Source: Pseudomonas fluorescens | GTDB lineage: Bacteria > Pseudomonadota > Gammaproteobacteria > Pseudomonadales > Pseudomonadaceae | Direction of reading: 5' to 3' | Length of the DNA stretch: 64,000 bases | Assembly: GCF_902497785.1 (NCBI RefSeq) | Contig: NZ_CABVHK010000004.1 | Span: 62,001 to 126,000 of the forward strand | Part shown: positions 56,644-64,000 of the stretch, in pieces | How the letters are laid out: every line of letters starts with the position of its first letter | How positions within the stretch are numbered: position 1 is the first letter of the stretch | Program-made: the position numbers and the translations under genes | Notes under the pieces: model-generated | The model's database searches: none | The model's input: only the letters and a program-made list of their open reading frames with translations | Told to the model about the DNA's origin: nothing

Positions 56644-57711
56644 TCACCACCGCATCCGCACACCCAGACTGCCAATCAACCCATTCAGATCATTGTCATC
56701 CACGTCACTGCTGTAATCGGCGCTGACATACAGGCTGACTGCGGGCGTTACCCTGGCGACCAGTCCCAACCCCACTTCGACGGTGGAGGAATTGCGGCTG
56801 CTGCTGATCTTGTCGACCTGATCCAGGGTCACGGTATTACCGGTGTACACCGTGTGCCACAAGTTGGTCCGCACATAGGGTTCGACCCCGAAGCCGTTGA
56901 TGTCGTAACTACCTTTCAAGCGCGCACCGACCCGGCCGCTCCAGGACGTGAGGTCGCTGGACGATGCCCTGCCGGAACCGGCATACGGCGTGTCGAGGGT
57001 GATGCGCTGGTTGATCAACTGCGCCTGCGGTTCAACGACCCAGTTGTCACTCAAACCGATCGGGAAGCCACCTTCCACCGAGAACCTCACCGCGCTGCCT
57101 TCGGTTGCCTGCCGTGCACCCTGTTCGTTACGGCTGAAGCCGTTGACGCGTCCGCCGCTGGCCGACAGATCCACGTGCCAGCCTTGGGGCCCGGTCAGGC
57201 TCCAGTAGGCGCCGAGGCTCTGGCCTTGCAGGTTAAGGGTGTCGGTGGTGGGGTCGGCGAGGGCGCGACTGGTGAGCAAACCGTTGCTGTTGCCCTGAAT
57301 CTGGCTGTAGCCGCCGATCAGGCCGACCTGCTGGGTGTGGCCGCTGCCACTTTGCAACGTGAGGATCGCCGGGCCCTTGTTCTGGTTGGCGTCAGGCAGG
57401 GTTGATCCCTGGGTTTGATAATCGGTTTGGGCCTGGCGCGATGCCTGCCCATAGAGTTGGTCCCAGGCCGACGGTGAGGCGTCTTCGATGGTCAGGCGCG
57501 AACTTCGTACATCAGACGCGGCGCTGAACCGGCCGGCATACGTTGTCGCGAGGGCCGGCAATGTCAGCACCGGGACCTCCTGGTCGTACCAGGGGGCTGT
57601 TTCTTCCTCGGCAGGCGAGGCCTGCAGTTCCATGGAGGAGCACAGCACGAGTGAACTCGAGACAGTGCAAAAAGTGACTTTGATCTCTTGTGGGGTGAAA
57701 GAAGTTTTCAT
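56644..57711 (-). CDS. Autotransporter-like barrel protein without a passenger domain
   Basis: This 355-residue protein looks like the translocator part of a type V secretion autotransporter, with almost no passenger. A short signal-like stretch at about 12-30 is followed by 60 residues of unknown sequence and then the barrel from about 80: TQQVGLIGGYSQI, SLGAYWSLTGPQGWHVDLSASGG, DNWVVEPQAQLINQRI, RVGARLKGSYDINGFGVEPYVRTNLWHTVYTGNTVTLD, STVEVGLGLVARVTPAVSLYVSADYSSDVDDNDLNG and a final VRMRW ending in Trp. It resembles, block by block, the end of the larger autotransporter encoded 300 bases upstream, so the two are paralogues. A TTGACG-like -35 (complement of 57893-57898) lies upstream. Confidence 0.8.
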   Translation of the reverse strand: MKTSFTPQEIKVTFCTVSSSLVLCSSMELQASPAEEETAPWYDQEVPVLTLPALATTYAGRFSAASDVRSSRLTIEDASPSAWDQLYGQASRQAQTDYQTQGSTLPDANQNKGPAILTLQSGSGHTQQVGLIGGYSQIQGNSNGLLTSRALADPTTDTLNLQGQSLGAYWSLTGPQGWHVDLSASGGRVNGFSRNEQGARQATEGSAVRFSVEGGFPIGLSDNWVVEPQAQLINQRITLDTPYAGSGRASSSDLTSWSGRVGARLKGSYDINGFGVEPYVRTNLWHTVYTGNTVTLDQVDKISSSRNSSTVEVGLGLVARVTPAVSLYVSADYSSDVDDNDLNGLIGSLGVRMRW

Positions 57712-58035
57712 GGAGGTCTACCTTGCAGTCGCATGCGGAATCTCGCTCTGGCGTCTCTCCTACCCCGATTGAGGGGCGACCGAATGGATTGGGGCAAGCC
57801 GCTGGCCTCCCGTTCTGACGGGTGTCTGGTGGGTTGCTCCGGGTGGTACTTCCGGGGGTAGTAAGGTGTAGCTAAGAAGACCGCAGCCCCTGCGTCAAGA
57901 AAATGGCCGATAAGTGGTCGTGCTATTTCAACAACTGCAAGTGACTGATTTGTCGGCGTGATCTAAGTGTTTGTTTGTGCGAAAAAACATCCACAAAACC
58001 CTGATCCAGAGGCTTTTGGGTAGCTGGCTATCGGC
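57712..58035. other. Gap between two autotransporter genes
   Basis: The 324 bases hold no gene or repeat. A TTGACG (complement of 57893-57898) followed after 17-18 bases by a weak TAGCTA could be the promoter of the passenger-less gene. The upstream part, from about 57980, is the 3' flank of the larger autotransporter and contains imperfect arms CCAAAAG/GTTTTGTGG that may act as its terminator. Confidence 0.4.
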
Positions 58036-60582
58036 TTACCAACTCATGCGCAGGCCCAGATTGCCGACCACCCCACTCATTTCATTGCTGTCGATATTGC
58101 GGCTGTAGTCGACGCTGGCGTACACGCTGACGGAACGCGCGAGGGTCGCCACAACGCCGACGCCAACCTCTGCAGACGAGGATTTTTGCCGGGTGGTGAT
58201 CGGGTCGTTATCGAATTTCACGGTGTCAGTGCCCGAAAGCGTGTGCCAGAGATTGGCGCGCAACCAGGGTTCGACTGGCAGCCCCTTGATCGCATAGTTG
58301 CCTTTGAGTCGAGCGCCCAGGCGACCCGTCCACGCACCGTCGGAATCGAAGGCGACGCGGGAGATGCCGTCGTCCTGAGTGTCGAGTTTTACTTTTTGAT
58401 AGATCACTTGGGCCTGGGTTTCGATCACCCAATCATCGGTCAGCGAAAACGGCTTCCCGGTTTCCGCAGACAGGCTCAAGACCTGACCGTCGTTGTCGAT
58501 TTTTAACCCGCGTTCCGAGCGATTTTCGCCGTCGAGCCAGGTTTGCATTGCCACGATATCGAGGTAGCCACCGGCGCGATCAGTCAAGGTCCAGTAGGCG
58601 CCGAGACTTTGCCCTTCGAGTTCTAGCTTGCCGGCGCGCTTGCCTTTGAAACCCTGATTGAAGCCGTCGACGTCACCTTTCAAACGGCTCTGGCCGATGA
58701 ACAAACCGCTGCGCTGGGTTTGCCCGCTGTCCAATTGGGAACTGAACAGATCGTGGCCGACTTGAAAGCCCTTGAGTGAACCGTCGAGTTTCGGTGAAAC
58801 GGTACCTTCCCAGGTCTGCTCGAAACGCTTGCCGTAGACCCGGCCCCAGCCGGCAGAAAAGGCTCCGGTTTCCGTGAGCAGGCGTTGGTCGCCCTGGCGG
58901 TCATGAAAGGTGCCGAGCGCATCCATGGCCAACCGCGCGGCGGCGGGCGGCAGCACCGACCAGGTAGGGACCTCGGGTCGATAGAGGGGGATTGGCGCAG
59001 CACCCGGTACCGCGGCGGGCAGTGCCGGTGTGCCAACGGCGGCGACCGGCGCAGCCACAAGGGGAACCAGAATCGGCGGCAGAGTCGGGTCGGGATTGGC
59101 CATCAGAACCAGCGGCGGGGCCACCACGGATGAGCGCAGGTACCAGCTGTTTTCGCTGCCGGCTGTGACGCCGCCCTTGAACAGCCGGTAATCGTAGGCC
59201 CCGGCGGATACCTGATTTTTCAGCGAAAACGCTGTGTTGTCGCTGACAGCCGAGCCCAGAGCCTGCACTAGTTGAATACCGTTTTGCTGAGTCAGGGCGC
59301 CCGCGCCGCCGACGTTGGTCACTGTGATTAGGGTGTTGCCGGTCAAGGTGCCATTTTCCACCACCAGCTTATCGCTGGCGGAGGCGTCATCAGCCACCGC
59401 CGTTTGCAGGAACAACTGGCCGCCGCTGCCCACGTAATTACCCTGCACGGTCAGAGTGTCATTGGTTCGCGAATTGCCGCTGGCGAGGTCGATCACGCCG
59501 CTGTTGTTCAGGGTCACAGACTGGCCGGGGGTGAACGCTGCGATGCTGCCCTGAACCGACGTCAGCGTGCTGCTGCCGTCGATATTGAACACGCCCGTGC
59601 CGGTGGTGCTGTCGCCCAGGCGGAACGTGCCGTCCAGGTCCAGGCGCGATCTGTTGTTCAGGTTGACCGTTTCCCAGCCGGTATAGCGGGCAGCGCCGGC
59701 CGAGGTGCTACCGTCGAAGGTCAGCAGGTCGGTGCCGTTTCCACCGTCGACGTTCGGCGTAATGCCCAGGGTGCTTTCGCCGAGATTGTCCAGGGTAGCA
59801 GTGTCGTTGCCGTCACCCATGAGGACCGCCGAGCGGAGTGAGCCGCCGCCATTCCAGACGAACGTGTCGTTGCCGGTGCTGGCGCGAATCTCACCGACGA
59901 TTTCGCCGCCGGTCACGGTGATGCTGTCGTTGCCGCCGCTGACGCTGAGGTTGCCGCCAATTTTGCCGCCGGACACGATGATCGTGTCGCGGCCGAAGCC
60001 CGTCACCAGATTGCCCAGGATGGTGCCGCCAGACAGGTCGAATCGATTATCGTCGAGCTTCATGTCGACCCGGCCGATGGTGCCGGCGGTCATTGTGGCG
60101 GTGTCGCCATCCTCGAACGCATCGGTAATCGTGCCTCCGGTCATCAGAAAAAAGTCGCGGCTGTCACCTTGCGCCAATGACTTGAGGGTACCGCCGCTCA
60201 TCCTGAAATTATCGACGCCGTTGCCCTGTTCGACCGCGCCCGTAATCTGGCCGGCGCTCATGCTGAAATGGTCGGCGCCATCACCCTGAATGACAGCGCC
60301 CACGATCGTGCCGGAACTTAGATTTACTGTGTCGGTGCCGGCGCCAAAGGTGACATTGCCATTGATGACGCCGCTGCCGTTACCAGGGAAAGTCAGGGTG
60401 TTGTTGCCTGACAAGTCGGTCAGCGGCCCACTGCTGCCGCTGTCACAGGTGAAGTTATCGTTGCCGGCGGTGGGTGCAAGCGAGCAGGCCGCCTGGGCGG
60501 TCTGGGACCAGCCCACACATAACCAAAGGGAGACGGCGCAGGCCGAATAACGATACTTGGGCAACTCTGCCGAAAATGTCAT
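58036..60582 (-). CDS. Autotransporter with short beta-helix repeats
   Basis: This 848-residue type V secreted protein has a signal peptide (LWLCVGWSQTAQA), a beta-helix passenger and a C-terminal barrel of about 280 residues ending in LRMSW. The first part of the passenger has about eight imperfect repeats of 18-20 residues, each with a Gly/Asp turn, a D-x-hydrophobic strand and SGG or TGG (ADHFSMSAGQITGAVEQ, VDNFRMSGGTLKSLAQ, NRFDLSGGTILGNLVT, RDTIIVSGGKIGGNLSV, NDSITVTGGEIVGEIRA). A middle domain, a proline/alanine linker near 540 and the junction region follow. Its function cannot be told. ATG 60582 was chosen because the earlier frame has no signal. Confidence 0.88.
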   Translation of the reverse strand: MTFSAELPKYRYSACAVSLWLCVGWSQTAQAACSLAPTAGNDNFTCDSGSSGPLTDLSGNNTLTFPGNGSGVINGNVTFGAGTDTVNLSSGTIVGAVIQGDGADHFSMSAGQITGAVEQGNGVDNFRMSGGTLKSLAQGDSRDFFLMTGGTITDAFEDGDTATMTAGTIGRVDMKLDDNRFDLSGGTILGNLVTGFGRDTIIVSGGKIGGNLSVSGGNDSITVTGGEIVGEIRASTGNDTFVWNGGGSLRSAVLMGDGNDTATLDNLGESTLGITPNVDGGNGTDLLTFDGSTSAGAARYTGWETVNLNNRSRLDLDGTFRLGDSTTGTGVFNIDGSSTLTSVQGSIAAFTPGQSVTLNNSGVIDLASGNSRTNDTLTVQGNYVGSGGQLFLQTAVADDASASDKLVVENGTLTGNTLITVTNVGGAGALTQQNGIQLVQALGSAVSDNTAFSLKNQVSAGAYDYRLFKGGVTAGSENSWYLRSSVVAPPLVLMANPDPTLPPILVPLVAAPVAAVGTPALPAAVPGAAPIPLYRPEVPTWSVLPPAAARLAMDALGTFHDRQGDQRLLTETGAFSAGWGRVYGKRFEQTWEGTVSPKLDGSLKGFQVGHDLFSSQLDSGQTQRSGLFIGQSRLKGDVDGFNQGFKGKRAGKLELEGQSLGAYWTLTDRAGGYLDIVAMQTWLDGENRSERGLKIDNDGQVLSLSAETGKPFSLTDDWVIETQAQVIYQKVKLDTQDDGISRVAFDSDGAWTGRLGARLKGNYAIKGLPVEPWLRANLWHTLSGTDTVKFDNDPITTRQKSSSAEVGVGVVATLARSVSVYASVDYSRNIDSNEMSGVVGNLGLRMSW

Positions 60583-60710
60583 TGCTCGCCACCTCGCTGT
60601 TACGGTAGACGCACCGTAACAGCAGGGATTGAGCGAGTGTCCTGTCATAAGTGACAGGTAGAGCAACTATTTTTTTACATTGGGCGAAAGGAGTCTGGCT
60701 CGCAGGTGCG

Positions 60711-61511
60711 TCAAATATGCACCTCGACTGCCAACGGCAAGTGATCCGACAGGTGCGTCCACGGCTTGTTGCCCAGGATCTGCGGATCATGGCTAGTGGC
60801 GTTGCGCAGGTAGATTCGGTCCAGGCGCAGTAGCGGAAACCGCGCCGGATAGGTTTTCGCCGGACGACCGTGATGGCGTTCGAAGGCTTCATGCAGGTAA
60901 TCGCGGCGGGCGAGGGCGGCGTTGCCTTGCAGCTGCCAGTCGTTGAAGTCGCCGGCGATGATCACCGGGGCATCGTCGGGCAGGGATTCGAGCAGTTGGC
61001 AGAGCAGTTGCAGCTGCAGTTGGCGATGGCTTTCCAGCAGGCTCAAGTGCACGCAGATCGCGTGGACTTCGGCGTGGCCCGGCACATCCAGCACGCAATG
61101 CAACAGCCCGCGACGCTCGGGGCCGGTGATCGAGACATCGAGGTTGCGGTACTCGCGGATCGGGTACTTCGACAGCAGAGCGTTGCCGTGGTGACCATGG
61201 GGATACACCGCGTTGCGGCCGTAGGCGAAATCGCTCCACATGCTGTCGGCCAGAAATTCGTATTGCGAGGTTTGCGGCCAATCGTTGAAGCGAGAGGAAT
61301 GGCGTTCGTGTTCGCCGACGACTTCCTGCAGAAATACCAGATCCGCCGAGGTACTGCGCACCGCTTCACGCAATTCCGGGAGAATGAAACGCCGGTTGAA
61401 GGCGGTAAAACCCTTGTGGGTGTTAACCGTCAGCACACGAAGGCGGTGGATCGCCGGGGGCATGCTCAAGGGTACCGACGTGAGAGGTTGGCGTTTGGGA
61501 TCACTGGTCAC
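60711..61511 (-). CDS. Endonuclease/exonuclease/phosphatase-fold protein (YbhP-like)
   Basis: This 266-residue protein has the EEP fold with [15 protein letters not shown], the metal-binding Glu of [46 protein letters not shown] (metal and catalytic Asp/Asn) and the final [14 protein letters not shown], so the active-site residues are complete. YbhP-type proteins often lie next to a cardiolipin synthase (clsB); none is seen here. The start is a GTG at 61511, chosen because GAGGAG lies 7-8 bases upstream. The PIG-L gene is 180 bases upstream on the same strand with a repeat between them. Substrate unknown. Confidence 0.86.
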   Translation of the reverse strand: MTSDPKRQPLTSVPLSMPPAIHRLRVLTVNTHKGFTAFNRRFILPELREAVRSTSADLVFLQEVVGEHERHSSRFNDWPQTSQYEFLADSMWSDFAYGRNAVYPHGHHGNALLSKYPIREYRNLDVSITGPERRGLLHCVLDVPGHAEVHAICVHLSLLESHRQLQLQLLCQLLESLPDDAPVIIAGDFNDWQLQGNAALARRDYLHEAFERHHGRPAKTYPARFPLLRLDRIYLRNATSHDPQILGNKPWTHLSDHLPLAVEVHI

Positions 61512-61590
61512 GTTTACTCCTCTGAATCGGGTTGCTTATGCATGCGACTGATGCGGCGGCGGGCAGTTCAGCGTGATTCGTCGTCAAGCG

Positions 61591-61675
61591 AAAAGATCGC
61601 AGCCTTCGGCAGCTCCTACAAAGTGCGAACCCGATTTCCACGTAGGAGCTGCCGAAGGCTGCGATCTTTTGATCT
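61591..61675. repeat. Inverted repeat, GTAGGAGCTGCC family
   Basis: AAAAGATCGCAGCCTTCGGC at 61591 and GTAGGAGCTGCCGAAGGCTG at 61642 are inverse copies. The pair lies between the PIG-L gene and the EEP gene, both on the minus strand. Confidence 0.87.
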
Positions 61676-61691
61676 TTTGATCTTTCGATCT

Positions 61692-62450
61692 TCAAACAAA
61701 CACAATTTCATACGGCAAGCGCATCCGCTCCAACAACACCCGGGGCAAAAGAGGAGCAAGGCCGATGGCAGGTTCGCCGTCGAGCTGGCTGGCGTAGGCA
61801 TGGGTGGCGTGGCTTTTGCGCGCAACGGTCCAGCTGTCGAGGCGAACCTTGCGGGCGCGGTGCCAGGGGATCAGCGCCTGATCGCGCGACGGCCAGTGCC
61901 AGGCACAGACCGGCACTTCGGTGAATGCCGCCCCGATCAATGCGGCCGCTTTCGCGCTGGCGCGGCCGACCGTGTCGTGATCGACATTGCCGTCCTCGCA
62001 CCAGGTACTGAACACCACGTCTCCCGGCCGCAGGTAACGGGCAATGAATTCAGTCAGTTGAAGCTCGCGTTCGGCCAGGGCGTTGTCGGTGAAACCGCCG
62101 CGAATCCACTTCAGGCTGTGCATCGGCAAACCGAGGCGGCGCAAGGCCTCGACGCTTTCCTGCGGACGAAACACGCTCAGGCGCTTTTCCGACCATTGCT
62201 GCGACCCCGGATGACTGGCGCTGCCATCGGTGATCGAGATCAATTGCAAGGGGTGGTCCAGCGCACTGAGCAGCTGCAGCAGACCGCCGCAGGTCACGAC
62301 TTCATCGCCGGGATGCGGCGCGATCACCACGGCGCGCGCGCCCGCAGGGACCAGGGCCTGAGTGTTGATGACGGGGATATTGTCCAGCTGAAGCGCGCTG
62401 TTCCAGATCTGTGCCGACGGGCTGTGGTCGTTGATGGAAACGGATTTCAT
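61692..62450 (-). CDS. PIG-L/LmbE-family N-acetylglucosaminyl deacetylase-like protein
   Basis: This 252-residue protein has the LmbE fold: the metal motif reads IAPHPGDEVVTCGGLL at 44-59, then ITDGSASHPGSQQW, VVFSTWCEDGNVDHDTVGRAS with the third metal-binding His, and a C-terminal HATHAYASQLDG stretch. The usual motif is HPDDE; here Gly48 replaces the Asp that serves as catalytic base in MshB, whereas the metal ligands H46 and D49 remain. It is related to the partial PIG-L gene at the right edge (about half the last 57 residues identical). The gene order PIG-L, methyltransferase, glycosyltransferase, PIG-L suggests a small glycan or glycolipid pathway. Confidence 0.84.
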   Translation of the reverse strand: MKSVSINDHSPSAQIWNSALQLDNIPVINTQALVPAGARAVVIAPHPGDEVVTCGGLLQLLSALDHPLQLISITDGSASHPGSQQWSEKRLSVFRPQESVEALRRLGLPMHSLKWIRGGFTDNALAERELQLTEFIARYLRPGDVVFSTWCEDGNVDHDTVGRASAKAAALIGAAFTEVPVCAWHWPSRDQALIPWHRARKVRLDSWTVARKSHATHAYASQLDGEPAIGLAPLLPRVLLERMRLPYEIVFV

Positions 62451-62571
62451 CGGGCTACGTCCTTGTGCTGATTGATAGCAGTGTGGCGCTCTCCAAACCC
62501 TGGATTGCCGCGAGCATGAGTATTGCTCAAGTCACGCTATTCGTCGCGTCGATGTTCCAACCAGTTCATTT

Positions 62572-63231
62572 TTATCCGGCTTGCACCAGCTCCCTTAGGT
62601 AATCACCGAAGCCGCCCCGCGCCCGACTGTCCAATCGGGCGCTGGTCAACACCTGAGGGCGATGACTCCAGGCAATCGTCGCGCCGCTGCGCTCCAGTTG
62701 CCGCACCAGTTGCACGTCTTCATCGCACGCCAGCGGTTCGAAACCGCCGGCACGCTGATACGCCTCGGCACTGATGCCCAGATTGGCGCCGTGTACATGC
62801 CGGTGGCCTTCACGCGCTTGGTAATGCTGGTGATAGCGGATCTGCGCCGACTCATCGAATGACTCATGCCACGCCTCCACGGTGACCGTGCCGCACACCG
62901 CGTCCGCCTCGAGTGACAGTTGCGCCACCAGCCAGTCATGGGCGACACGGCTGTCGGCGTCGGAGCAGGAAATCCAGCGCACCCCGCGCTCCAGCAGATA
63001 CCGTGCCCCGGCGGCGCGGGCCTGACCGACATTGCGCGCATCGATCTCCAGGCAATGCACCGGGTAGCTACCGACGATGTCGGAGGAGCGGTCGGTGCAA
63101 CTGTCGAGCACCACCAGCACTTCGACCGTTTCACCGCCGAGCAGCTCATGTTCGGCAGCGCGCAGTGCGGCTTGCAGGCAGTCTTCGAGTAAATCTTCTT
63201 CGTTGTGCGCCGGGATCAAAATGCCAATCAT
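62572..63231 (-). CDS. Family 2 glycosyltransferase
   Basis: This 219-residue GT-A enzyme has the N-terminal IGILIPAHNEEDLLEDCLQAA, the strand VEVLVVLDSCTDRSSDIV, the acceptor-turn ARAAGARYLLERGVRWISCSDADSRV with DxD-like DAD at the metal site, and GANLGISAEAYQRAGGFEPLACDEDVQL with the catalytic ED of processive-type family members. It has no membrane helix. It overlaps the methyltransferase gene by four bases and is followed by a gap of 121 bases before the PIG-L gene. The donor and acceptor are unknown. Confidence 0.88.
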   Translation of the reverse strand: MIGILIPAHNEEDLLEDCLQAALRAAEHELLGGETVEVLVVLDSCTDRSSDIVGSYPVHCLEIDARNVGQARAAGARYLLERGVRWISCSDADSRVAHDWLVAQLSLEADAVCGTVTVEAWHESFDESAQIRYHQHYQAREGHRHVHGANLGISAEAYQRAGGFEPLACDEDVQLVRQLERSGATIAWSHRPQVLTSARLDSRARGGFGDYLRELVQAG

Positions 63232-63827
63232 CGCAAGCCCTCCAGAGCCGCCACCGAGCGCGGTTCGCGGCTCCAGAGTTCGAGCAGAAAATCGGCCTCC
63301 TGATGCAGCACCAGGCGCGGCAGATGCAAATGCTCGTGCAGCAAGTCATGGACCTGGCGGGCGTTCAGCGGGCAGCCGTCAATCGGAGGGCGCCAATGAC
63401 AGGCCAGCAGCTGGCCGTCGGCGGTGAGTGATTGGCTGGCTTGCAGGATCAATTGCTTGAGGTCATCGGCGTCCAGGTAGTAGCCGACTTCGCTGAGGAC
63501 GATCAGGTCGAACTGTTCGTTGGGCCAGTCGCCGGGCAAGCGGCCCTGGCGCACTTCGGCATGGTTGAACGGACTCAGTCGCGTGCGCGCCAGAGTCACG
63601 GCAGCGGCCGCGGTGTCGCAGCACAACAGGCGGTCGCAGCGGGCGGCCAGTCCGGCACTCAGTTCGCCATTCGCGCAGCCGGGCTCGAACACCGAACGGT
63701 AGCGCGGGCGGGGCAATGCGGCGAGAGTGATCGCGCGTTTGCGCTGTTCGTACCAGCGCTGACGAAACGCCCAGGGATCGTCGCTGCCGGCGAACAATCC
63801 GTCGAAATAGCGATCCTCGACGCTCAT
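63228..63827 (-). CDS. NodS-like SAM-dependent methyltransferase
   Basis: This 199-residue protein has the class I methyltransferase fold with motif I VFEPGCANGELSAGLA, followed by CCDTAAAAVTLAR, VRQGRLPGDWPNEQFDLIVLSEVGYYLD (motif IV with Glu after Ser) and LLACHWRPPIDG. The N-terminal YFDGLFAGSDDPWAFRQRWYEQRKRAITLAAL matches NodS, which methylates the amino group of a deacetylated chitooligosaccharide. Here the neighbours are a deacetylase-like gene and a glycosyltransferase, the same logic as in nod clusters. It overlaps genes on both sides (ATGA). Confidence 0.9.
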   Translation of the reverse strand: MSVEDRYFDGLFAGSDDPWAFRQRWYEQRKRAITLAALPRPRYRSVFEPGCANGELSAGLAARCDRLLCCDTAAAAVTLARTRLSPFNHAEVRQGRLPGDWPNEQFDLIVLSEVGYYLDADDLKQLILQASQSLTADGQLLACHWRPPIDGCPLNARQVHDLLHEHLHLPRLVLHQEADFLLELWSREPRSVAALEGLR

Positions 63828-64000
63828 AGAAACACCACCTCAAAAGGTTGCAACAAACGGTCGAGCACGTAGGGAGCGAGCACGGGCGCCAGGCCGATCT
63901 GTGGGTCGCCTTCCAGTTGGCTGGCGAAGGCATGGATCGCGTGGCGCTTGCGGGCAACCAGCGCCGGGGTCAGGTGGATCTTCCGCGCTCGGTGCCAAGG
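63824..64000 (-). CDS. Second PIG-L/LmbE-like protein, C-terminal part (cut by right edge)
   Basis: The last 58 codons of a second PIG-L gene are seen: PWHRARKIHLTPALVARKRH, then AIHAFASQLEGDPQIGLAP and FEVVFL before TGA. They align closely with the end of the PIG-L protein at 61.7 kb (PWHRARKVRLDSWTVARKSHATH and ASQLDGEPAIGLAP). The stop overlaps the methyltransferase start (ATGA). The catalytic part lies outside the window, so it cannot be said whether it has the full HPDDE motif. Confidence 0.85.
   Translation of the reverse strand, partial: PWHRARKIHLTPALVARKRHAIHAFASQLEGDPQIGLAPVLAPYVLDRLLQPFEVVFL

Noticed and set aside
59820..60350. Plus-strand Pro/Ser-rich frames (about 194 codons) over the autotransporter repeats
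   Set aside because: The pattern is the complement of the repeat codons on the minus strand and no start site fits.

Overview
The window reads as chromosomal DNA of a fluorescent-group Pseudomonas. The grounds are high-GC coding sequence with few gaps, many REP-type palindromes of the GTGGGAGCGAGC and GTAGGAGCTGCC kinds between genes, and gene families typical of the genus: MuxABC-OpmB efflux, an orphan cbb3 oxidase subunit, the GlgE-TreS-GlgB trehalose/glucan genes, DUF3203 and DUF3313 proteins. I saw no tRNA, rRNA, CRISPR array, insertion sequence or prophage.

Layout. 1-6.3 kb: an ExbB-ExbD-TonB energy module, cut by the left edge, followed on the same strand by an outer-membrane porin, a periplasmic coiled-coil protein, a YbjN-like protein, a parvulin-type isomerase and a LysR-like regulator. 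6.3-7.3 kb: a 5'-truncated GNAT gene and an unknown gene. 7.4-11.6 kb: an orphan CcoN (cbb3 oxidase subunit I) with a small partner, divergent from a siroheme sulfite/nitrite reductase and a DUF934 protein. 11.7-17.5 kb: an eight-heme cytochrome c with TPRs, a DUF3313 lipoprotein and a membrane spermidine-synthase-like protein. 17.7-30.1 kb: eleven tightly packed minus-strand genes holding an outer-membrane protein, a DUF1254 protein, a second outer-membrane protein (broken by a stop codon), MoxR, DUF58, DUF4381, three Bat-type proteins, a periplasmic HAD phosphatase and an arylsulfatase, closed by a good terminator. 30.5-31.8 kb: YciI-like protein and thiol peroxidase Tpx. 31.9-40.9 kb: muxABC-opmB. 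41.1-44.2 kb: an MHYT-GGDEF-EAL protein and a short-chain dehydrogenase. 44.3-47.4 kb: a MocR regulator and a CcoG-type ferredoxin. 47.5-48.6 kb: three small genes. 48.8-56.5 kb: glgE-treS/mak-glgB. 56.6-60.6 kb: two related autotransporters, one without a passenger. 60.7-64.0 kb: an exonuclease/phosphatase-fold protein and a PIG-L / glycosyltransferase / NodS-like methyltransferase / PIG-L cluster running off the right edge.

The strongest regulatory signal is one promoter architecture present three times: two direct half-sites, CTGATCCG and CTGA(G/A)TCT, starting exactly 24 bp apart, with a -10-like hexamer (CATAGT or TACAGT) starting exactly 30 bp after the start of the second half-site. 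It lies upstream of the orphan ccoN, upstream of the divergent siroheme reductase, and 38 kb away upstream of ccoG, whose downstream neighbour encodes a MocR regulator. In P. aeruginosa the corresponding genes (PA4129-PA4134, cyanide/low-oxygen responsive) are contiguous as I recall; here they are split into two loci that appear to have kept the same switch.

The best candidate for an undescribed system is the MoxR/Bat-sulfatase cluster at 17.7-30.1 kb, which joins an AAA+/von Willebrand-A assembly machine to periplasmic hydrolases and outer-membrane barrels. The same cluster carries two in-frame REP insertions inside genes and one nonsense codon.
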